Shown here one piece after another: positions 1 through 9,726 of a stretch of DNA of 64,000 bases. The stretch is taken from positions 17,965,346 to 18,029,345 of the forward strand of contig CM020618.1 of NCBI GenBank assembly GCA_009829735.1, written 5' to 3'. Source of the DNA: Pyropia yezoensis (lineage: Eukaryota; Rhodophyta; Bangiophyceae; Bangiales; Bangiaceae). Within the stretch, counting starts at the first letter, position 1. Each line of letters starts with the position of its first letter. The translations under genes were made by a program, and so were the position numbers. The notes under the pieces are model-generated. The model saw nothing but the letters and a program-made list of their open reading frames with translations, had not been told where the DNA came from and made no database searches.

Positions 1-1123
1 CTGTACCGCATCTTTGAGCGGTGCTGACGCCAAAGACGGCGCACGGGGGTGGCGGAGGGGGGTGGTGTCGAGGAAGGGGGGGGGGGGGGTGGAGCCGGCG
101 AGGAAGGCGGGGCGGAGCGGTGCGGTGTGGTGCGATGCGGTGTGGTGCTACCAATGCGGTGCCGGGTTGGGCGACCAACCGCCTTGTCATCCCCCTGGAC
201 TCGGGCTTCCCGGCAGCGCCCGCCGCGCGGCCGCGGACGGACGCGCCGCCAGTTGGACCATCGGTCGCCCCGCGGCTATTGACGGCCGTCTCCCCAGGCC
301 GGCAGCGAGCGCGCCGTGCCTTCCCCCCCCCTGCAGGGCCGCCACCGCACGGGACCTGCCGCCCCCTCCCCACGCGTGCGGCGGGTGCCGGCCATGCCAC
401 ACGCCTTGAGAAGAACGAGAAAGACAAGAAAAAAAGAGAGGAACACGCAGAGCGGGAGGACGGGTTATCGGTGACGGGGAGGGGGGGGGGGAGAGGCACA
501 GCAGGCAGTCGCTGCACGTGCCGCCCGCAATCGTGCCTCTGCGCGACACCCACCCCCACCACCCCCCTTCCACCGGGCGCGGCAGTGACCGCGGGCGACA
601 GGCGACGATGGGACTGCGGGCAGTGGGCGACGATGGGACTGCGGGCAGCGGGCGACGACGGGCGGGCGGCCTGGACCCTGCGGCGCGTCCCAGCCACCCC
701 CGGCGCCCGCGAGCGTCCTGTATGGGCGCGCGGGCGTCCGCGGCCGCGGAGCACGGGCGGCCGCGGCCGCGGGCCCGCGGCGGAGCCCGGCCGGTGCCCC
801 GGACCGTGCGGCCGCCCCCTCGAACCCCCTCGGCGACAAAGTCGGCAGCGCTGAGACGGTTGTCAGCCGACACCCCGTCGACACACTGGTGGCGGGTGAG
901 GGGCGCGGAGAGGGGGGCCGCCGCGCCGCGGGGCTCCTCCCCGCACAGCGTGGAGAGAGGGGGGGCGGGAGGCGGGGGCAAGCCAAACGCCAAGTAAGGG
1001 AGGGCGGTCAAAGGGGGGGGGAGAGGGGGGAAGCGCACCGGCGGCACCGCGACGCGCCGCAGAGACCCCGCAGCCCCCTTGCCCCCCCCCCCCCCGGCTG
1101 CTGTCGCAGCGGCCCGCCTGGGG
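1..1123. other. GC-rich flank, no gene recognised
   Basis: Very GC-rich DNA with long G and C runs. Several frames are open on both strands, but their translations are only Arg/Pro/Gly-rich and show no domain. Positions 601-650 hold two copies of a 25-bp direct repeat (GGCGACGATGGGACTGCGGG and five more bases), followed by a partial third copy. It is the downstream flank of the minus-strand RPAP3-like gene. Confidence 0.5.
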
Positions 1124-2893
1124 CTAGAGCCCATACCGCGCGCGCAGCACCGGGACGCGGTCCACGCCAGAGGCGGCAAGGACGTCCAGCACCCCCGCCG
1201 CCGTCGTACGCTCGGGTGGCCCCCAAAACAGCAGCACCAGGCCAAACCGGTCGGCGTCGACAAACGCCCACAGCACCTCGGCCGCCGCGGCGGGCGTCAT
1301 GGGGTAAGGGTGGCCGGCGGCGGCGGGGGCGGCGGCAGCAGCAGCAGCGGCGGCGGCGGTGGCGTCGTCCGCACTACCCCCTCCCCCTTCCCCGCTTCGG
1401 CCGGCCACCCCGGCCGTTGGCACCGCCGCCCCTGTGCAAGTCGATCCGGCTGCTGCCGCTGCTGCGGCTGCCGCTGACGCTGCCGTCCCTTCCGCCAGCG
1501 CCGCTGACGGCGGCGCCCCCCCCGACGCCCCGCCCCCCCCCGGCAGCGCCGCCGCGACTGCCGCAACCACCTCGGCGAGCACCTCTGGCGTGAGCGTCGC
1601 GCCCAGGGCGGCCGCCAGCGCCCGCCGCCCCCCCGCCGGCGGCGTCACGGCCGCAGCGACGTAGGCGGCCCGGGCGGTGGGCGGGTGGGGCGGCCGCCCC
1701 AGCGCTGCCCAGTCGGCCGCAAACGCGGCGGGGCTGGCGGGGGGCGGGGGGAGGGGGGGGGTGCCGCCGCCGTCGGCGGCGGCGCGCAACAGGGGGGACG
1801 CCGCCGCCGCCGTCGTCGTGCCTTGCAGCAAGGCGGGGGCGGCGGGGGCGGCGGGGGCGGCGGCCGCCGACGCGGGCCGCGTGGTGGCCAACGGCGCCCG
1901 CCCCAGTGGCGACCGACGCGCCGCTGCGCGGGGAGTGACGGTGGCGCCCGGTGCGGGCGGGGGGGCGGCGGCGGCGGCCGCCGCCGCCGCCGCCGTCCCA
2001 TTGCCAATGTGGCCAGTGACGCCACCGCGTGGCGACCCGCCGCCGTCACCCCCACCGCCGGCGAGCGGCGAGCCCGGCGGCGGCGCCACCGGTGGCCGCT
2101 GCGGCGGCGAGCCAGCACCGCGTCGCGACGCCGTGGAGGCGGCGGCAGTGTCCGTCGGCGTGTCCGCGTCACGGACGGTCACGCGGACGCCGCGGCGGCC
2201 GGCGGAGGGCGCCGCGGCGGGGGGCGGTCCGACGGTCGGCGCAGCACGGGCGGCGGCCCGCCGCGAGACTGCGGCAGGGGTGGCGGCGGTGGCGGCGGGC
2301 CCCTGGGGGCGCTCCCCCGCCGTAACTGCCGTCGTCGCCGTCGCCGCCGCCGCCACCGCCGCCGCCGTCGCCGCAGCGGTCGCGGCCGCCGCGTCACCGC
2401 CCAGGCGCGCCACCGCCGCACAGTCGGCAGCCGAGGCGGCCGCGTCGCCGAGCGCCGCCCGCGCCACCGCCCGCCGGCCGAGCGCCTTGCACAGCAGGCG
2501 GACGTCATCGTCGCCCCCCCCCCCCCCCCCCCCCCCTCCCCTTGCTACCACCGCCGCCGACGCGGCTGACGCCGACGCGGCGGCCGCCGCCGCGGGCGCC
2601 CCCTGCAGCGCCGACACCGCCGCGTCCGCGTCGGCGGCGGCCCCCTCCCAGTCGCCCACCCGCAGCCGCACCGCCGCCCGGTTTGCCGCCGCCACCGCCG
2701 ACGACGGACACACGTCCAGGGCGGCGGTGTAGGCGGCGGCGGCGGCGGCCATGTCCCCCGCCCGGAACGCCGCGTTGCCCCGCGCCCGCGCCGCCACAAA
2801 CGCCGGGGGGGGGGAGGGAGGGGGCAGCGTTGCGGCGAGGAGGAGGTCCTCGTGGCCGGCGATGTACGGATCCACCTCAGACGGAGCGGCCAT
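1124..2893 (-). CDS. RPAP3-like TPR co-chaperone (R2TP complex subunit)
   Basis: A single open frame of 589 residues. I start it at the ATG at 2893, whose product begins MAAPSEVDPY and leads straight into the TPR region; the frame stays open upstream but reads as low-complexity leader. Residues about 35-150 form a TPR block (ARGNAAFRAGDMAAAAAAYT, then AANRAAVRLRVGDWEGA). Residues about 391-589 match the RPAP3 C-terminal domain: FAADWAALGRPP, then LTPEVLAEVV, then EVLWAFVDADRFGLVLLF, ending in RYGL. In the family this domain binds the RUVBL1/RUVBL2 ATPases, and RPAP3 links them to HSP90 to assemble RNA polymerase II and other complexes in the cytoplasm. An Ala/Gly-rich linker separates the two domains, and about 70 low-complexity residues interrupt the C-terminal domain. 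SPAG1-type proteins share the architecture, so the exact orthology is less certain than the family. Confidence 0.8.
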   Translation of the reverse strand: MAAPSEVDPYIAGHEDLLLAATLPPPSPPPAFVAARARGNAAFRAGDMAAAAAAYTAALDVCPSSAVAAANRAAVRLRVGDWEGAAADADAAVSALQGAPAAAAAASASAASAAVVARGGGGGGGGGDDDVRLLCKALGRRAVARAALGDAAASAADCAAVARLGGDAAAATAAATAAAVAAAATATTAVTAGERPQGPAATAATPAAVSRRAAARAAPTVGPPPAAAPSAGRRGVRVTVRDADTPTDTAAASTASRRGAGSPPQRPPVAPPPGSPLAGGGGDGGGSPRGGVTGHIGNGTAAAAAAAAAAPPPAPGATVTPRAAARRSPLGRAPLATTRPASAAAAPAAPAAPALLQGTTTAAAASPLLRAAADGGGTPPLPPPPASPAAFAADWAALGRPPHPPTARAAYVAAAVTPPAGGRRALAAALGATLTPEVLAEVVAAVAAALPGGGGASGGAPPSAALAEGTAASAAAAAAAAAGSTCTGAAVPTAGVAGRSGEGGGGSADDATAAAAAAAAAAPAAAGHPYPMTPAAAAEVLWAFVDADRFGLVLLFWGPPERTTAAGVLDVLAASGVDRVPVLRARYGL

Positions 2894-4208
2894 TGTGAAG
2901 GTGGGCGGCGGCCGCCGCGTCGCGGGGAGGACGAGCGCGGGAAGTCGATAGGGCCGACGGCGGTAGTGTAGGGGTGGTGATGGTGGTGGTGGCGATAACG
3001 TCTTGATCCGGTCAAGCAAACGAGTCAGAGCGGGCCGCTGGCTGACTTCAGAAGAAGAGTCCATCGCAAACTGAATGAAGACTGGGGGACCTCCACTTTT
3101 TTCCCCCCTGAAGTCCAGCAAACGTGACTGTGCGAGCGACGAGTGAGAAGTCGATTCCGGCCCAGTGCAATACGAAACGTTGGTACTGGCTGAACTCCCT
3201 CCTGGGAGACCGAGACCGAGACATGAAGCCAAATTCTCTCAACTCATTGAAGACGTGCTCGAAAGGTGTTCTTTTGAAGTGACAAACAAAACAACTGCAT
3301 AAATCGAGACGCTTATCGCTTCGACTTTCAGCCATTGGTCCACAATGCAAGCTCGTTGGGATGCCCAGCTGTCCTTGGAGGGGGGGCAGGAGGGAGCTCC
3401 ACTATCATACTTGACAGGTCGACCGCATCCATGCGCGCAACCATGAACAAAGAACCTTTCCACATCGAAACGGATCTGCCGAAAGGACCACCGTCGCCAG
3501 CCATCACCTCGAGCGGGGGCCCCCCGCCCAGGGGTGCGGCGCAAGCCAACCACGCCTCTCACCGAAGCAGATACCTACGATACGCGGCGCTGAGCGCATC
3601 ACGTGGACCGCACACGAGGGAACTGGCGGGCCCGCCCCCTTTTTAAGAGGGGTGGTGGCGGGTGTTGGCGAGGGGCTGAGGGGCTGGGCGGACCGGTTGG
3701 CAGACGGCGCTTGCCCGAGCGGCCAACCCCAACCCCCCGCTCAAGGAATTGGGCCGCACGAGCCGCGGCATGCGGCAAGGCGCTGATTCACCCCCCCTTG
3801 CGCACCGCGCTCAGCTGGCCATAGCCACCCTCTACAAACAGAGTGTATGATCATCATGATGGTGCGGATACCCGCAAGACGGGCGACGGCCTACACGTCG
3901 TGGATCCACGTACTGTATATATGAGCTTGCTGTCGCAGCAGTCCCTCCCTCCTCTCCCCTCACCCTTGCTTTTTACAAAGCCCAGGAGAGGCCCAGTCCA
4001 CGTCAGCCACACCCGCGGCTCGTCAGACGCCACCGCTGGCAGATGCGATGAGCGGTGGGGGATTGGGGGCAGAGGGGAGAGGGCCCGGGCCGATGGGGTC
4101 CCCACACAAAGGACACCGCGCCGGCCTTGCTGACAACCCGGCGCCGCTTTCTGTGGTGTGGTGCGGCAACTGCTGCCACACCCCCCCGCAGTGGACGTCC
4201 GGCGGCGG

Positions 4209-4240
4209 GCTCTGGCCCTGGTCAGGACCAGGGCCAGAGC
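4209..4240. repeat. Perfect 14-bp inverted repeat (hairpin)
   Basis: Arms GCTCTGGCCCTGGT (4209-4222) and ACCAGGGCCAGAGC (4227-4240) are exact reverse complements separated by CAGG. No T run follows, so a bacterial-type terminator is not suggested. The role is unknown. Confidence 0.85.
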
Positions 4241-4906
4241 ACGCCGCCTCTGCCTCTGCCCCGCGCCGGACCAGGCCGAACGGGCGTCGCCACTAAACTG
4301 CCCCCACCCCCCCCGCGCGCCACCTCCCAAGCTTTTGTCTCCACCACCCGTGTTGGCGACTCTCGGCCTCATCGCGGCCGGCAGAAACTGGCTTCCCCCT
4401 TGAAGGCGGCGCCCCACACCCCCAGGTGGACGCCCTCAGCGCCACGGTGGCCCCCGGTCCGCTCGACCAGACGGCTGGGCCCCGGGCGCCCCACCCGGCC
4501 CCCCGCACACAGAGGGCAGGCGCGGGGGGATGCCGCGTGGTGGGGGAAATGTCAACCTCCCGCCCCGTCCCTCCCATCCAAGTTGGAGGCTCCAACACGG
4601 GGGGGAAGGGCGCGGGGGGGGGGGCGAGAGGCGGGCGTGGCGGCTCCAGCGTCAAACCAATGGAACCGCCCGTTCCCGGCCGCGACGGCGGCCGTCGTCG
4701 GCGTGGCCCAGCCAGCCAGTGGGCAGCATCGACAGTGGCGCCACGCTTCCCACCGCCCGCCCCCCGCCCGCTCCCCGGCCGCCCACGTCCGCGCGGGGCC
4801 ACCGGCCGGCCTCCCCCCGTTCCAAGATGCGCGCCCCGTCTGACACGGATCAAGGGCCAGCCCACCCACACCCCTCGCCAACCAACCCCCCTGCCCGCCG
4901 AGGTCA

Positions 4907-5135
4907 CAGAATGTCGTCCGGTCGGAACCCACCGCGCGCGCCAGCCACCTCGTCGTAGAGGCAATGGAGGCGGTTTGCGTTGCCCCCGCCGCGCGTGGGC
5001 GGGGGGGGGGGGTGGGGGTGGTGGAGTGGCGCCGCCGCCACGCACGCTGCCGCGAAAACCGCCGCCACCACCACGAAGGGGCGGCGCACCCGCCCCTCTC
5101 TCTCCCGTTCCGCGCTGCGCTCGGGGCGGCCAGCG
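4907..5135 (-). CDS. Possible C-terminal exon with a hydrophobic segment, unrecognised
   Basis: The minus strand reads RRPFVVVAAVFAAACVAAAP, a Pro/His linker across a C run, then NRLHCLYDEVAGARGGFRPD and a stop at 4907-4909. The hydrophobic stretch resembles a signal peptide or a membrane anchor, and the tail is less biased than neighbouring shadow frames. No nearby in-frame ATG is seen, so any start would be in an upstream exon. This could be chance. Confidence 0.22.
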
Positions 5136-5533
5136 CAAGGGGGCGTCTGCGTGCCACCGCCGTCAGCCCCGTCGCCTCCGCGCCAGGGACTGGATGCCTG
5201 CCGGTCCTCCGCGGGGCGGGCGTCAGCCCCCCAATCCCATCTCCCCCCCCGCCCTCCCCCCCACCCCATTCTCGGGGTTTTACCCGAAAATAACCCGCAC
5301 GCGTCCCTAACGAGCGACGGCGGGTGGCGGCCGCCCACACGTCCAGCATTCCCGCACTTGAGTTGGAACAACGGAGGGAGTCGGCCGCGTGCGTACCCCG
5401 CCACCGCAGGTGATCGCCGTCGGTAGCACCGTGCCGCCATCCACCGTCCCAGCTGCGCCGTCGTCCTCCGCCATTCCCCCCACCCCCCTTCCGTTCCCGT
5501 ATTGCCCTCCCTGGTGAGGGGCGCCACGCCCCC

Positions 5534-8500
5534 ATGGTCATTACCGCCGCTGCGCGGTGCCGCGGCGGCGCCCCCACTGGCGACCCTCCGCAGGACGGCG
5601 GAGCGACCGCGGCGGCGGTGGCGACGGCGGCGGCGGGGGCGGCGGGGGCCGTCGCACCGGCGGGCGCGGGGCCCGTCGCGCCAGCGGCGGTGGTCCCCCC
5701 CCCGCCGCTGGCCGACCACCTGGTTGTCACCGTCAAGGGCCGGGGCGTCGGCCCCACCGCCGCTATCCCGGGCGTCCGGTGGGTACGCCTCGACGGGCGC
5801 GTCCTTTCGGTGGCGACCGTCCCCAGTGACGCTGCCGCCGTCGCCGCCGTCGCCGCCGCGGCGGCCGACGCTGCCGCCACTGCCGCCGCGATTGGCGCCA
5901 CCACCGGCGCCGCTACCGGCGGCACCTCCCCAGGGACAGCGGGTGTGGGCGGCGGATCGGCAGTGCCGCCCCTGCGGCTGGCGCTTCCCGGCGCCACCGT
6001 GGAGGGGGGGCAGCAAGATGACGCCACTGACGGCGGCACTATTGGCATCCGCACCCGGCGGGGGGTCAAGGTGAAGCTCCGCTTCTCCGGGGGGGGTGGG
6101 GAACGCGCTTGGGGCGCCGCCCGCGCCTGGCTGGCTGCATTGAAGAGCGCATCACGGGTACGTTTGGGCGAAGACAAGCGGGAGCCTTTCGGCAGTGACC
6201 GTAGGGGGGAGGAGGATCGGCAGACACGGTGGATGTGTGTCTGGATTGAGGGGTGGCAGTGCCCCGCCGCCGCGCGCCCCTGGTAGCGGGTCTGGTGAGG
6301 CCGCTTCGTGGGCGTACTGCTTCTGTGTCGCACGACGAGACGGCGGCCAAAGCTAACAGCACCGTCAGCCGCCGACGCCTCCTGTCCGTGCCTGCGCGTG
6401 CCCCCCCCCGACTGTCCGCCTCGCCGCTCTAGACGGCCTCCCACCTCTACCAGCGCGGGCTGGTGGGCCCGCCCGCCCGCCTCGGCGTCGGCACCTTTTC
6501 AGTGGTCACCGCGGGCGTGACCCGCCCACCCGCGGCGGCGGCCGTCGCGCTCAAGATGCTCGATATCCGGTCGATGCGGCGGGTGGATCGGGCGGCGTTG
6601 GCGGTGGAGGTGGCGTTGCTGCGGCGCCTCCGCCACCCGTCCATCGTGGCGTTGGTAGATACCGTCGAGAGCGACGGCAAGGTGGTGCTCGTTACCGAGG
6701 CCGCCGCGGGCGGCACGGTCAAGGCGGCCCTAAAAGCCGCTGCCGCGACAGCCGCAGAAGGGAAGACGCGCCATGCTGGTGCGGCCGGCAGTGGAGGCAG
6801 GCCGCTGCCGCGGGACCTCACGCGCGACCTCCTCCGCGATGTGCTGGCGGCGCTCGCCCACCTGCACGCCCGGGGGGTGGTCCACCGGGACGTTTCAGCC
6901 GCCAATGTGCTGCTGCGGTCCCCGCCGCCGCCGCTGCCGCCGTCTCCAGCAGCAGCCACGGCACGCCGGCCGAAAAGCCCGGGCGGCTCGGCACCACCGC
7001 CGTCGCCGCCGCCGCTGCAGGCGGCCCTCTGTGTAGCGGCGCGGCAAGGCCCGACGGCTCCAGCGGGGGTGGCGGTGCTTGCCGACTTTGGGCTCGCGGT
7101 CCTCCCCCCGTCGGCGCCGCCGCTGGCCCACCGCCCGCCGTCGCGAGAGGCAGCTCGGACATCCTCCTTCCCCCGCTTCTCTACCCCGCCCCCGAGCACG
7201 AGCCGCTGCCGCGGGCGGCGCCCCCTGACAACCTCACCGCCCGCGTCGGCACCACCCCGTACGTGGCGCCAGAGGTGACAACGTCCGGCGGAGGCCGCAC
7301 ATACGGCGCGGCCGCCGATGTGTGGTCGGCAGGGGTGCTGGCATATGAGTGCCTGACCGGGCGGCTGCCGTTCCGGGGGGACAATGCCGCAGCGGTGTGG
7401 GCGGCGGCTCGCCGGGGCCTGCCGCCCGACGGGCCGCTCGGCGGTGGAGGGGGGGAGAAGGTGCTGTCCCCCGCCGCCACCTCCCTCCTCCGTGGACTGC
7501 TGTGCACCCGCCCCGCCACGCGGCTGACGGCGGCGGCGGCGCTCGCAGCACACCCGTACTTCAATCCGTCCATGACCGTCGAGGGTGATGACGAGGTCGT
7601 CGTCGTCATCGGTGGCCGCCCACGGCTGGCCGCCGTCGCGTGCGCCGTCATGGCCGCCCAACGGCTGGCGTCCATGTGCGGCGACGGGTCTGCCGCCGCG
7701 CCCGTGGTCTTGGGCGCTGCAGCCCCCGCTGCGCCCGCGGCGGCGACCACAACCACGCCCGCCGCTACCACCGCCACCGCTACCGCCACCGCAGCTGCCA
7801 CGGCCGCTGCCACTTCGGACAGCCACCGCCACCGCCGATGCTACGGCTGGTGCGGCTGGGATGACATTGACGACGCCGCCTGCGCATGCTACAACGGTGG
7901 AGGCCAACTGGGGAGGGTCCAGCCGGGGCGACAGCGGCTCATTTGCCGCCGCCGCGGCAGCTGCGCGCGCCGCTCTGGCGGCCGCCGACATTGCGCAGTC
8001 GAGCAGACGGCTACGGGCACCGCCGGCCGTCGCTGCTGCTGCGGCGGCCGCTGCGGCCTTGCCAGCCGCCGCCACTCGTCAGCCTGCGTCGGCCACCGCC
8101 GGCGACAAGCGCCGCAAGCGCGGCAAAGAGGCGCTGCCCGCCGGGCGGCGACGCGTTCCGCCGTCCCCGCCAACGCCATCCCCCCCCCCCCCCCCTTGAC
8201 ACCCCCCGCCTCCGCCTCTGGGCCGCCTACGCCCATCACCCCCGGCCGCAGGCACGGGGAGCGCCGCGCCGTCGCCACAACCGCGGCTGCCACCGTCAAT
8301 GGCACCCCTGTGGGCCCCCCCCGACAGCCCGGTGAGCTCGGACAATGCCGCTGTGAGCGTATTCAGCAGCGGCAGCAGCGGCAGCGGCGGTGGCGGCGAC
8401 AGCGGCGGCGGTGGCCCAGGCTGCCCGCCCGGTCCTGGGTGGCCGACGCGGGCTGCTGGGGCGCTGGACGGGGCGGTCGCGCTTGTGGACATCCCGGCCC

Positions 8501-8880
8501 TCCCCCCGCCGCTGCCCACGTGTACGCGTTGCAGGCGGGTCGGCGCCGTTGCGCCGGGCGCCCTGGCCGCCATGCGGGGAGCCGCCCCCATCGCCACGCG
8601 GAATGGTCCGGACAGAGAACGCCCACGGCGCCGTCTGCGGCACCAGGGGCGGGGGCGGCTGTGGGAGTGGCGGCAGCGGCGGGAGTGGCGGCAGCGGCGG
8701 GAGTGGCGGCAAGGACAGGGGCGGCAGCAAAAACAGCGGAGGGGAGGGTGGCAAGGCCAATGGCGTACACGACCGGCGGCAGGGGCAGCAGCAGCCGGTG
8801 CGGTCCACGCCGGGGCTCCATGTGGACCTCCTCTCTCTCTCGGGGCTGCTGCGGTGACGCGGGTCGTGCCCGCGGCGTAG
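5534..8880 (+). CDS. PH-domain protein kinase, two exons, 3' part frame-broken
   Basis: Exon 1 (5534-6157, 208 residues, ATG at 5534) has a PH-like domain at about 60-205: RWVRLDGRVLSV, IGIRTRRGVKVKLRF and the C-terminal helix AWGAARAWLAALKSA. An intron at 6158-6432 (donor GTACGT, acceptor CTCTAG, phase 0) joins it to the kinase: glycine loop RLGVGTFSVV, VALKML lysine, HRDVSAANVLL, DFG, then GTTPYVAPEV, DVWSAGVLAYECLTGRLPF and AHPYF. The frame changes once between DFG and APE, next to the C run at 7103-7108; this looks like an indel. HRDxxxxN carries Ser where Ser/Thr kinases normally have Lys. Beyond about 7760 an Ala/Ser-rich tail moves between frames at C runs, so the end is uncertain (8199, 8880 or 8963 are all possible). 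It is a probable Ser/Thr kinase; a membrane-lipid role for the PH domain is inferred. Confidence 0.68.
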
Positions 8881-9297
8881 CGGTGCGCGGCACGAGCGAC
8901 GCCGACGCTGCCGGCCGTGGCTCTCCTCGCGGCACCGCAGCCCGCCTTTGCATGGTTTCGTGACTGTTACTTTTCTCGGAAGTCGTGAAATTCTTGCAAT
9001 CAATAGGAATATATTTCAAATGATATGCTTATGCGGTCACTTCATGGTCCTGGCCAACCGAAATCCAGCTTCCATTTCGCGCGCCTTTCTCGCGGGGGGA
9101 CAAGCGCACCGCGATCGTCGCGCATCGTTGCGGCTGTGCCGTGTTCCCCCGTCGCCGGCCGCCGCATCCCCCCCGCCACTCTTGGCTGTTCTCTTCTCCC
9201 CGTCGCCGCCCGCCCCCCCACCGCCCCCCCCCCCCCCCAACCCTACGATCCCCCTGTCACCACCCTCCCAGTCTGGTGCCTCCCCCCCTCCCGCACG
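8881..9297. other. Short intergenic region before CDC16
   Basis: A lower-GC stretch at about 8950-9060 separates the kinase tail from the next gene and is followed by C-rich DNA. It probably holds the 3' end of the kinase transcript and the promoter of the CDC16-like gene. No clear TATA box or other motif was recognised. Confidence 0.35.
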
Positions 9298-9686
9298 ATG
9301 GCGGCCGCCGCGCCTCTGCCCGCCCCCCCGCCCCCCCCCCCCTCCTTTCCGCCCTCCGCGCCACGGCCGCGACCTACACGGGCCTCGGCCTGGCGGCGTC
9401 GGCGGTGACGCTGCTCGGGCCACGCGGTGGCGTTAGCCCCCTCCCCCCCCGCCGCCGACGAGGACGTCCTGGCGCTGGCCGCCGCGCACGCCGCTGCGGG
9501 CGCCGCCCCAGCCGCCCGCCGCGACCGTCCTCCGCCACGACGGCGGCGCGCTGCCGGGGCGGAGTGCCGCCCGCGCGCGCCGCAGCGGCGCGGTACCTCC
9601 TCGCGGCGGGGGACCCCGACGGCGCGTTGGGGCTCCTTGGGGGGGGGGCCGGGGGGGTGGCGGACGGGGGGGGACCCCGACGCCGA

Positions 9687-9726
<40 letters not shown>

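Larger units (their letters stand above)
2894..5533. other. Intergenic region between divergent RPAP3-like and PH-kinase genes
   Basis: About 2.6 kb. Positions 2894-3600 have more balanced base composition and probably contain the RPAP3-like promoter and leader. From 3600 to 5500 the DNA is GC-rich with many accidental open frames. Apart from the hairpin at 4209-4240 and a possible minus-strand coding end near 4907, listed separately, I see nothing supportable. Confidence 0.4.

Noticed and set aside
1677-2732. Long plus-strand frames over the RPAP3-like gene
   Set aside because: They are mirror readings of GCC/GCG-rich codons. The minus strand has TPR and RPAP3 C-terminal motifs, while the plus frames have none.
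4552-6444. Long minus-strand open frame (about 630 codons) opposite the PH-kinase
   Set aside because: It is antisense to the conserved PH domain and intron. Its translation is low-complexity Ala/Arg/Pro without motifs. It is expected by chance in very GC-rich DNA, where stops are rare.
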